The notes under the pieces are model-generated. The model worked only from the letters and a program-made list of their open reading frames with translations. It did not search any database and was not told the origin of the DNA. This document shows, piece after piece, positions 25,938 through 34,654 of a stretch of 64,000 nt of DNA. A program made the translations under genes and the position numbers. Every line of letters begins with the position of its first letter. Position 1 is the stretch's first letter. The stretch is from NCBI GenBank assembly GCA_001414485.1, contig LLEY01000017.1:310001-374000 (forward strand). The letters are read 5' to 3'. Origin of the DNA: Calycina herbarum. Lineage: Eukaryota > Ascomycota > Leotiomycetes > Helotiales > Pezizellaceae.

Positions 25938-26424
25938 TCTGAATAAGCCCTGACTCTGAAGGTGAAGACTTATGTTATAGGTGTGTATATGTTATGTGTG
26001 AATGTGTCTAAAGACGTTAGTAAAAGGAAGATATACCTAATCGGAGGGTATTCTTACGGCTTGGTTTGTTGTTGTTCGTTAGAAAGGAAAGAGGAAAAGA
26101 AATCAGAATCGAGGGCGAGTTAGCTACTAATATACAACGGACAACAATAGCTAGCGTGTTGTGATTGTTGTTTATTACTATTGTTATAAACGGCAATAGC
26201 AAATAAACCGCAAATGCCACTATAGCCTACCGACTCCCACCCGATAGCTAATTAGATCTCCTCCTTTCGTTTGTTGCTATTGTTATATAAAAGACGACTA
26301 ATAAACCACGATTTAAAACATAAACGATAATACTACCGCCTACAGACACCGCCCACCGATATTGTATCGATACCACACCGACAATACGAAGCCTCGAGGA
26401 CGAGTCTTTTTTAAGGAGGGGGGA

Positions 26425-26699
26425 TGTGATAGAACTATCAGGAATTGATCGGAATTAGAATTGCCGAGTCTACGTGCCGAATAGGATACGATATAGATGT
26501 TGTTTTAGGTTTTAGAAAAGCCAGATAGCTTCCAGACTTACTATTGTCCGAACCTCTTGTAAATAGCTGCCTCCTCTCTATCGGGAAAGACCAATTTGGT
26601 CTTTTCCTTCGTATTAGAGCCTAGTATTCGGATATGTCATTCTATCGAACGCACTTCCATATACCTCTTTTGTAGTAGTATCCGTTCCGTGCCGTTATA
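26425..26699 (+). repeat. 3' LTR of the chromovirus
   Basis: 275 bp, starting TGTGATAG after the polypurine tract. About nineteen differences from the 5' LTR, all transitions (C/T or G/A). Confidence 0.92.
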
Positions 26700-26704
26700 T
26701 ATGT

Positions 26705-27420
26705 GACTTGTGGCTATTAAGAATAAGGAGTCTATATCGCCCAACTGTACGACCTTTTGTATGCTTATTAAAGTACTGAATCTACTTAAATCTAATCTTG
26801 TTTATTATCTATCTATTCTTACTTAGTATAATTACCTAATCTTATAGGAGACCTGACTCCTCGTACCAAGCTGAGAGGTAGTACTGTCCCTTGAAAATGA
26901 TGAATAGAGGGAGTGCCTAACTATATGAGTTTATACCCTATATAATCGAAACCTACTCCTTATTTCCTAGCTAAGTAGTCTTTAGACGATTTCTTAACTC
27001 TAAGCTTATAACAACTTTAGTAGTTGTAATAACCCTTATAAGAAACCTAGCTTTGTCGAAGTTATATATATCCTCCTCTATAATCCTATATTTGGTAATT
27101 GTATTTCGTATAAGCCTAAACCAGTCTCTAAGAACTATAGGGTCTTCGCACTGAGCTCTTTTATAATCGTACTTGTAGCTGAATTTCGTCTTAATCTCTG
27201 TACAGCGTTTAACAAAGGTGGAAGTCTAATTCTTACCTACTGGAGGCGCGTCGCGTTTAGAGAGAAGAAGGTCTGCCATTTCTTAAACAGCTGCTGGCCA
27301 GGGTGGGAATCTACGTGAATCTAGGTCGAGAATATATTATATAATAGCTAGCTCTTCTTAGGAGGTAAGTCTTTGAGTATTAGAGGGAGTGTCGCGTTGC
27401 AAAGGTAGTCTGTGTAATCG
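26705..27420 (-). pseudogene. pogo-like transposase, N-terminal half
   Basis: Minus-strand fragments include SRGFPPWPAAV, EMADLLLSKRDAPPVGKN, STFVKRCTEIKTKFSYKYD, YKRAQCEDP, IYNFDKARFLIRVI (family form NFDETGF, holding the first catalytic Asp) and YYLSAWYEES. This matches the CENP-B-type DNA-binding and early DDE region of fungal pogo/Fot1 transposases. Several stops interrupt it. The rest of the gene continues at 19149-18440, separated by the chromovirus. Confidence 0.75.
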
Positions 27421-27948
27421 GTTGTAGAAGGATGTATAGGGTACGTCGTACGCTTTAACACAAGCTCGCATACTCCTAAATTAACCTGATTTAAAGGCTT
27501 GAATAGCTAAAAGAATACGACCCTCTTGATCAGAGGGCTGGGCTTGATGTAGTAGTGGCATTTTTAATTTTTAAGTAGAGTGTCGCGTTTTGGTGTTCTC
27601 GTGATCCACTCGACCGGGAAATACGTTACTTTGTAATATAGCAGCTAATAATTATAGTAGGACAATTACAAGATCGTATGCTTTCAAGAAGATACTGAAG
27701 ACATTGCTGGAAAATATTTGAACCAAAGACCTAATGATCCCGAAAGACCAGCTGATCAGCTCCTCCGTTGGCACTTCCGGCAGGCGGTTTTGACAAATAT
27801 GAGGGGTGCTGGGGAGCCGGTATTTGAGCATGATTTCCCACCTGGCTCTGATATAGTCGGTCAGATACTTGAGGGTCCACAGGCTGAGAAGAGGATGGAG
27901 TTTGAGCTGTTTAGTCGTCTGGCTACTCAGTTTGACTTAACTGAGTAG

Positions 27949-28528
27949 AAGCAGTATAATGGACGTGTATTCATCTTAGTTAGCATCAACCCCAGAATCA
28001 TGGCAATCCAGGAATATTTCGCCCTTCGGATTTCTTACAGCAACAATTGTTTCGTTTCAATACTTCTCCTCCCCCCTTACCCCCTGACTCCTAACTCCTG
28101 CGGCCTATCTGGGAGAAGATCTGGGGTTGTTTTGACTCGTAAGACATTTTCGATATATCATCAAAACTAACTGTTGAATTTGATGCCGGTTGTTGTGATG
28201 GAGGGGAGGCCATGATGACGGTAATAGTCGTGTTGTTTCGTGACCGGTTCAGAAAGGATTTCGTGAGGCAAGCATGTACGTTTATATTTTTGTGGGTCAC
28301 TCTAGGGTTCCACAGCTACCCTAGATGGCGCTGGTGTTAACGATGCATAAAAAGGGTGAATAGGCTTGAGAGAAGAATATTTCTGGGACCGGGAGACAGT
28401 GAAATACTTAATGTCATTACTCGGAGCCTTCCACGAGGTTCCCTATCGAAGCGGTGTGCGGGTAGATACATGACTCCAAACGGAGGTCTCAAAAATGAAT
28501 GGTCAAGTCTGACTTCCGCATTCTACGG
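27949..28528. other. intergenic, no supported gene
   Basis: Lies between the end of the HNH gene and the end of the FAD monooxygenase. A 69-codon minus-strand ORF (28300-28091) with an internal Met start (MASPPSQQP) could be a truncated 5' exon of something lost, but has no family motifs. Confidence 0.4.
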
Positions 28529-30236
28529 CTATCCAAAAAACCCTTTTGGTAAATCCCAGCCAGGCTGAAAGTCATTCATGGTTTCTTTCGTTTTCTTGAC
28601 AGTGTCGGCACCGTAGGTCATCTGAAACACATCTCCCATCGTACCTATCATCGTCAGAACACTCATCGAATCATCAAAGTATCAAATTACGTACTGGGAA
28701 CCTTTTCCCCATCATCCATAAACTCTTCCAACTCCATTTTTACACCTTCGTCTAAGCCAAAATTACTCATTACTTGAATACTCGCGGCTCGATTTCTTCT
28801 GATCTTTTCGTAAAGCGCAAGTCGTTGAGGAATTTCCATCTTGGAGGTGCAACCGTGAAGCACCAGTCCAAGAACCAGCCCGTCTTCAAGACCTTGTGCA
28901 CCACCTTGGCCCTGATCTGGGAAAGTCAGAAAGAACGAGAGAATGGGTGGTTTATTTACGTGGAAGCATCGGATGGGCTGCATCTCCTGCGAGTGCCATA
29001 TTTCCTTTAATCCATGTGGGAATTGGGGGCCTGTAAAGAAGTGGCCAGCGTCCTACTTCTTCTGCTTTGCTTTAAAGCTGTCAGTTGTGGTGCATTAATG
29101 AAGGAGGTGTGAGATAGGGTGGTGACAAAAGGATATAGAAATTCCGCAAAACTTACTTGGCTACTGCAAGGATACCCGGGTGGTAACCAGTCAACCTTTC
29201 CTGAAGCTCACTTTTTGAGACGGAGGCCTGCCAGTCTTTGAATCTAGGAATTAGCATATAGAAAATAAAAGGCAAAGGCTTGGCTACCTTCTGTTGAGTT
29301 TTTGATGTGTTCATTGTTGCAGATGAGGGCCACGTTATAAACTTCATGGCTGATAGCATATGTTAGTCGAGAAATGAGTTACAAAACAAAAGAGACTGGA
29401 TCGAAAAGGGCGGATGTATCCCAAAAGGCCCACGTAATCTTCATCACAGACCAAAATAAGCAGGTGATGGTTTACACTTACTTGCGACAAGGATAAGTAA
29501 TAAATCTTCTATGTCCTGGAATATCGGCATATATACTGAGACCAAGTGCTGGTAGTCCTTGTGTAAAGAAAGCTGTTTCCGGATCCGCTTCTAATTCTTG
29601 CTTTGAAAGTAAGAATCTGTAACAACAATTCGATTGCTGTGCTGGCTGTGGAGCATTGGTCTTGCCCAAGATGGAATTAACACCAATGGAATGAATTCCG
29701 TCAGCAGCAATAACAAGATCCGGAGAAATCGCTGTTCCATCAGCAAGTGTCATAGATGGAGCTTCTGGATCCTGAAGTATAGTTTAGTAAAATCCGCGAC
29801 TCTGATAGACTGATACTGTACTTACATAGCTGACAACAGCCGATTTCACACGAATGGTGGCAGGTATTCCAGGTCCCTCTTTAGTCGTGGCAAGCTCCTT
29901 GAGGGCCTCGTGGAGATCGACTCTGTGAGCATAATAAAGCTCCGCTCCAAATCTCTCAACATTCTTGTCAAAATTAGTAGTTGATAGTTCCTCCAACGTT
30001 GTCGGTGACCTGAAGAAAAGACCTTTTGATGTCACGAAACATGACCGAACAGGATCCAATCCCCAGGGAACCAGAAACCGAGAAACATTTGGAGGAACGT
30101 TGATAGCTGCTCCTATCTCGTTATTGAGAGAGGATCTCTCATATAAAGTAACTTTATGCCCACTTCGTCGCAACGAAATCGCCGCTGAGAGTCCCGTGAT
30201 ACCTGCTCCGGCGATAACAATCTCCATGGTCTTCAA
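28529..30236 (-). CDS. FAD-dependent monooxygenase (salicylate-hydroxylase type)
   Basis: Seven minus-strand exons: 30236-29826, 29771-29482, 29349-29288, 29235-29157, 29069-28960, 28916-28695 and 28644-28529. Phases agree throughout and give 429 aa, normal for the family. The FAD ADP-binding motif AGAGITG is at residues 9-15. The DG motif (VIAADGIHS) has D161-G162. The second FAD motif is [12 protein letters not shown] with D310, followed by [13 protein letters not shown] across an intron. [15 protein letters not shown] precedes it, as usual. Such enzymes hydroxylate aromatic substrates with NAD(P)H and O2; the actual substrate is not readable. No signal peptide or C-terminal membrane anchor is seen, so a soluble enzyme is likely. 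Introns 3 and 4 require AAAG acceptors placed 8 nt after a conventional TAG/CAG. The promoter contains duplicated GATA-type blocks. The start could also be the Met three codons later. Confidence 0.88.
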
Positions 30237-30597
30237 AATGAAATTATATGGGAAAATATCTTGATTGGGGCAATATTGCGGCGCGTTATGCCAAATTCAT
30301 GGGTTTCTCAAGTAGAACCAAGCTTTTTTGAGTTTAAAGTATTCCTTCTATGTCCTTCCAGATGAGGAGATAAGGCGATTATCCCCGCCTGAGAAGGGCC
30401 ATGTGGACTCCCGGTTGAGTTTGAAGTGTCTTTCCAGATGGTCTAATGAGGAGATAAGGCGTTTATCCCCGCCTGAGAAGGGCCATGCGGACTCCCGGTT
30501 TCCCCCCGTCCCTCCCGCTCCGAGGTCCGTTATGACCTGCAGTAGACATGTGCTTATTTCGAGACTAACAACCTCCACCTTCCAACAATTCTCTTCC
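30237..30597. other. promoter region of the FAD monooxygenase
   Basis: Short gap between two minus-strand genes: downstream end of the gene on the right, promoter of the monooxygenase on the left. It contains a pair of direct repeats, listed separately. Confidence 0.5.
30362..30500. repeat. direct repeat of ~54 bp with GATA motifs, 2 copies
   Basis: Copies at about 30362-30415 and 30446-30500 are nearly identical. Each contains AGATAAGGCG, then TTATCCCCGCC, then GAAGGGCCATG and GGACTCCCGGTT. The AGATAA and TTATC (GATAA on the other strand) match the HGATAR consensus of fungal GATA factors. The copies lie about 125-265 bp upstream of the FAD monooxygenase start. Binding is inferred only. Confidence 0.75.
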
Positions 30598-31553
30598 TCA
30601 CCCGCCTTCTTCCAATTGGTCAATCCCGTTTTCCTGCGCGGCTGCGTCACGATCTTCTCCCGCGCCCTCCTCCTTGGCATAACGACTCAAGAGATACTCT
30701 TGCTTTGCTTCATATGTATCCTTAACTGTCCTTACAAAAGAGGCATCTTTGCTGTACTTGGCAACTGTCATGAGTCCAAAGTCGGGATTCTTTTCCACGA
30801 ATACATCCCAGGCTATTGACAATGCCTCCAAGTCACCACCCATAGCATTTTCGTCTTCCTTTGTTTTGGTAAAGATACCCCGAGGTATTCCTTTCTTGTT
30901 AACCGCAAGTTCAATCTCCTTGATGAATGCGGCATAACGGAGCTTGTGTTCTGAGATTTGTTCCGTCCACAACAATTTGCCCATGTACTTCTTCGCGCTT
31001 CTTTCCGAATCCAACGCGTCAATTCCGTATTGAAGTTTTCTGAAACATGTGGCAAGTTTGATTGCGTTCTTCAAATAGAAACACGACTGCAGGAGGTTAG
31101 CCAGTGTCACAAGCGTTGATGTGTCTTTTGATTTCGAGGCCATAGACTGACCTGGTTCCGAAAGATAGGACAGCATATCAACTTCGATAGGCTGGCGCAA
31201 AGAGATGGGCCAAGTTTCCTCGTCCCTTCGATTCGCGGGAGAATGTGTGACGGGTTGGGTTTGTTGTAGTAGTCGTACACTCGATTATATAGCGTAATCT
31301 CTGGCACTGACGTCGCCAACATATCCTCTCGGTCCTCATCTCGCAATGCGCCATCTAGGTCGAAGGGAGGTTTGCATTCTTTTGGCTGCCGTTCAGGCTT
31401 TAGTTCCTCTCCATATTTGGCGTATTTGCGGGGTGGGGGCCATGTAGTGAACAATTCTAGCGGGTGGTCGCGAGATTTTCGGTGAGGTTGTTGGCGTGTT
31501 AGTGCGACTTCTTCCCCAGGAGTGATTTCTTGAAGTCGTCGCTTGGACGCCAT
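30598..31553 (-). CDS. unrecognised two-exon protein, 296 aa
   Basis: Exons 31553-31152 and 31086-30598 are joined by a 65-bp phase-0 intron (GTCAGT donor, GCTAAC branch site, CTGCAG acceptor). The start is MASKRRLQEITPGEE. The N-terminal half is basic and Pro-rich (TWPPPRKYAKYGEE). The middle has ITLYNRVYDYYNKPNPSHILP. The C-terminal half is mostly helical, Lys/Glu-rich and soluble-looking (KLLWTEQISEHKLRYAAFIKEIE), and the tail is acidic (EEGAGEDRDAAAQ). No signal peptide, membrane span or known motif. I do not recognise it. The in-frame intron and the absence of stops over 296 codons argue it is a real gene. Confidence 0.6.
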
Positions 31554-31778
31554 GGCTAATTTGTCTCTGTATAGATGACCATGTAGATGAAATTGTCAAG
31601 GTGGAAGTGTAGTGGGAGTTTCCTTCCCGGCGGCAGAGCCAGTGCTCCTCACCTTCAATGTAAACCTTCCGCTAAATCGTGATATATTCTGAAGTTGATC
31701 GTTTGCTATATAATTTTCTACAATTCAACACTGATTGTTACTGTTCCTCAAATCTTCTAATCACTACTTTGCTGCACC

Positions 31779-33143
31779 TCAATGATTCCCGCTAAGCTGC
31801 TGAACCCACCCAGCCGGACAAGTTCCGGTACATGCCAAACCAGACGTCTTCTGATTCTCAATATTCGAACACAAATACTGAACCGGGCCACCACCATTCT
31901 TCTGCGTAATATCAATCCCAGAAAAAGTCAAATTCTGACACGGCGCTCCAGCACTACAATGAATCCCAGCCCCAACATTATATCTCGAGGTCCCCTTGAT
32001 GTTCTCCCATCGCACATTCGAGATTCGGAGTTTTGAGCTGTCGCAGTTGGTATTCGAATATATGCAGGCTGTGATGTAGATTGGCTGATTGACATCTGTG
32101 AAACTGATGTCTTTGAAGAGGATATTTTTCACGTAACCCCCGCCGGTGGGATATGTTTTGATCCAAGCAGCGTTAGAACTGTGGGTGAGGGTGACGTTTT
32201 CGAAGACGACGTTTTCCACAGTTTCGGTTACTCCGTTCGCGATGCTGCCAACGCACATTCCTCCTGATTCATGGCATACGATGTTGCTGACGTGGACATT
32301 TTTGCTATTACCTTTGACAGAGATACAGTCCTGTGAGAACAAAACCATTTTATATTAGTAAATAGAGACGAAAAATAGGAGGAAGAGAAGATATCAAAAA
32401 CCCACATCTCCAGCAGTCACAGTCCAATTGGAAATCACGATATTCTCCGAGTTCCATGTGTTAACACCATCCGTATTGACCGTCTTCCATTGCGAGTTTG
32501 ATATGGCGCTCATAGCAAGATTGGTCATCGTAACATTCTTCGAATAGGCAACGAATGTGTTCCTATCACCAGCTTAGCCTGACAGTTCCCAAAAAAGGGA
32601 ATTCTAGAAACCTCCCACATACCAGAACTGAGGTTGACTCCAAGTGATCCCATCAACAAGAATATTCGTCGCATGCCACAGAGTAAGCGAAATCGGCCGA
32701 CCATTTTGATTCCCCTGATTTTTGTTCTGATCGTACCACGTCTGGCCATTTCCAACAAAAAGAGCTTTCCCAAATCCACGCAATGTGATGTTGTTACCAC
32801 CAAGCCTCCAAGCGGTAGAACGACCGGCATAAGTGACAGAGAGACTATTCTTTAGCCAGTAATTGATATCGGTACTCCAAATCAAAGTCCCATGAATCGA
32901 GATGTCGCAATTACTCAAGTCAAGGACATCTATCACTTTTCCGATGTGAAATGTTCCTTCAGTGAGTTCAATGCTTCCTTCTTTGCCGCATTTCTTGAAT
33001 GCATCGAGGATTTGAGGCGTGTCGTCCAAAGTACCAGTTCCCGTTAGGGGAGTGACAGTGCACGCTGAGCCAACTTGGGTCACAGTAGCTACAGCCGACT
33101 CGGTAATCAGCAGCAGAAGTGACAGAAAAATTGTGGTTAACAT
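31779..33143 (-). CDS. secreted GH28 family pectinase-like protein
   Basis: Exons 33143-32623, 32562-32406 and 32330-31779 give 409 aa with all phases matching. A signal peptide is evident (LTTIFLSLLLLITESAVA), so it is secreted. The right-handed beta-helix GH28 fold is indicated by GKVIDVLDLSNCDISIHGTL, GQTWYDQNKNQGNQNGRPIS, the active-site block VNTDGVNTW with D205, and GDDCISVKGNS with D226-D227. The usual GHG segment reads GGMCVGS (250-255), without the catalytic-site His. The RIK segment reads WIKTYPTGGG, without the Arg. Loss of these two residues argues against ordinary polygalacturonase; rhamnogalacturonan- or exo-acting GH28 members vary here. A Cys-rich C-terminus (CSAGAPC; CSN; LACTGTC) completes the fold. 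Probable role: plant pectin breakdown. Confidence 0.88.
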
Positions 33144-33689
33144 GATGACATGCGTGGTTCAAATTGTTGGAAATGAAAGGGAAATGAAATTTAAAGGTCG
33201 ATTCTACTTTATATGCTCTTACTACCGGATAGCTCATAGATAATTATTATTAGGCTCAACCGGCTCGATGAACGTCAGAAGGCGATGGAAGTCTAAAATG
33301 CGGGGAACAGAAGCGAAACTCAAAAGCAATTTCAGGGGGGATATTGCCCCGCTTCGCTAATTTAGGCGGGAATCCCCTGGTTTGAAGACCCCACATTACC
33401 CCCCAGTTCAGTCAGCCCGGACACTGCAGTGACCTCAATTTTCGTGCCGGTAGGAAAGTCTCTATGTGATTAATACTAGAAAAAAGTCCCATACGTAGGG
33501 CGATTAACCAGAAAATTAAGACGTGTCTATTTGCAGACTACCTACCAATAGCTTAGCGATAAACAACTGCTAGTAGATTATCTATGGAAATCCGGATGAC
33601 AATTTCTTGTGGCAGAAACGAAACGATAGATAATACTCAGCTAAAGGATCTCTTTATAGAGATGAACCCAACGGGAATTTCAAGATTGG

Positions 33690-33713
33690 GCGTCCCAATT
33701 ATTATTGGGACGC
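33690..33713. repeat. perfect 10-bp inverted repeat, 4-nt loop
   Basis: GCGTCCCAAT, loop TATT, then ATTGGGACGC. It could form a cruciform or RNA hairpin, or be a tiny transposon-end remnant. No neighbouring gene explains it. Confidence 0.8.
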
Positions 33714-34153
33714 AACTAACTCCTCGGAAGTGACCATCAGTGCAAGTACGTCCGTTCTACTCTTTTCAATAAACTGACTAGGAAAATAAGATTCTGATAA
33801 GGGTTTGGGGCCGATCAATTATTTGCATGGAAATTATGAACGTGGAAGGAGTTGGAATTCGGTGACAAGTATTATTTCGATGGTGAGTTCTTAGTTTTGT
33901 CATTTGTAAATAGTAGAGACTAGAACTTCTGCGGCTGATAGGATTGTGTCCTAGCTCGCTTGGGAAAGGTCTAAGAGAGTAATCGTTTAGGTGGTTTAGG
34001 AAGATGAGAAGGAGTTGAGACTTTCTGTACATTCTGAAACAAGGATTTGTTGAATCTAAATTATGAGTACTGAGAGTGTAGGGGACAAGTTATATTGTGT
34101 TGCCTCAATTGCGCGCCCTATCAATTCTACAATATCATATTTTTGTTTTCATA

Positions 34154-34654
34154 AAGTGAGTTGCGAATTAAGCTTCCTTTTTGACACTTTTTTTATAAAC
34201 CGTGCTTTTTTCTTCCTAGGTTTTTTCCTTATTTATTTTAGAAAACAGAAAACTAAAGTACTCTTTAAGATATAAGACCTAGCTAAAAAGAACCGCTATA
34301 TCTTCTTATACCTCCTCTCTATTTATTACTATATCTAAGCAAGTATAACAAGAATAAACTTAGTAATAGAAAACCCTCTTTTCGTAAGAAAATTTTTCAC
34401 ACCCCTATAAAGTTGAGTAGTCTCTGCTAAGACCCTATAAAAATTTAGACATATATAAATGTGTCTGTTTTCTTCCTAAAAATTTTATACAGTAAGAAAG
34501 GGGGTATAGAGCTCTTATTAGCTGTTCTTAGGGATATAATAATATACGTTGTTATTAAGTAAAGAGGGAAAGAGTGTCTAGGAAATAAGAAGTTTTCTAA
34601 AAACGCACGGTTATAAAATACCGTTGAAAGGGAAGCTTAATTCGCAACTCACTG
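34154..34654. mobile_element. MITE copy 1, 501 bp, TIR with TA duplication
   Basis: The left end AAGTGAGTTGCGAATTAAGC and right end (reverse complement, CGCAACTCACTG) form inverted repeats of about 24 bp, flanked by TA on both sides (34152-34153, 34655-34656). The interior is AT-rich and non-coding. It shares interior sequence with the copy at 43735-44260 in reverse orientation, for example around ATAGGGTCTTAGCAGAGAC. The TA duplication suggests mobilisation by a Tc1/mariner-type transposase. Confidence 0.88.

Larger units (their letters stand above)
19155..26699 (+). mobile_element. Ty3/Gypsy chromovirus LTR retrotransposon, 7545 bp
   Basis: Bounded by 275-bp LTRs and 5-bp target duplications TATGT at 19150-19154 and 26700-26704. 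A polypurine tract (AAGGAGGGGGG) lies directly before the 3' LTR. Internal order on the plus strand is gag with a zinc-knuckle remnant, reverse transcriptase, RNase H, integrase, chromodomain; an antisense ORF follows before the 3' LTR. All sense frames are closed by many stops, mostly TAG/TAA, and key residues are altered by G-to-A. It is inserted in the pogo transposase. Confidence 0.93.
18265..27626 (-). mobile_element. pogo/Fot1-like DNA transposon, split by a chromovirus
   Basis: Terminal inverted repeats begin ACGTATTTCCCGGTCGAG at 18265 and end with its reverse complement at 27626. They extend about 45 bp through a GAGAACACCAAAACGCGAC block. TA flanks lie at 18263-18264 and 27627-27628. 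An alternative 8-bp duplication (ACTTTGTA) fits the flanks equally well, but TA is preferred because the enclosed transposase belongs to the pogo group. Without the 7.5-kb retroelement the transposon would be about 1.8 kb, normal for Fot1/pogo. It lies in an HNH-gene intron. The left repeat has a 17-bp internal duplication absent on the right. Confidence 0.88.
16093..27948 (+). pseudogene. HNH endonuclease-domain gene split by two transposons
   Basis: Ignoring inserted DNA, the gene reads 16093-16346, 17667-17857, 17905-18242 and 27661-27948: 356 aa with every junction in frame. The N-terminal ~85 residues are Ser-rich and include a perfect-frame 16-residue duplication. HVHIY-type sequence is followed, after the first insertion, by GGLILTAGVTNANLY, then SRDRRCIITG, EAAHIFPLAYE, INSAQNGLLLRTDIHQRFD and FSINPDDNYKIVCF. 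The His of AAHIF, the Asn of INSAQNG and the His of DIHQRFD form a plausible HNH set of the fungal HNH_2 kind. The C-terminus includes LRWHFRQAVLTNMRG and ends in DLTE. A Tc1/mariner element interrupts exon 1 and a pogo/chromovirus composite sits in the third intron, expanding about 54 bp to 9.4 kb. The exons have few lesions of their own, which suggests recent disruption. The gene is presumably non-functional here unless the exon insertion is excised. Its biological role is unknown. Confidence 0.85.

Noticed and set aside
31107..31300. Apparent 1-nt frameshift in the orphan gene between its two ORFs
   Set aside because: A standard intron (31087-31151, GTCAGT...CTGCAG) joins the two ORFs in phase 0, so no frameshift is needed.
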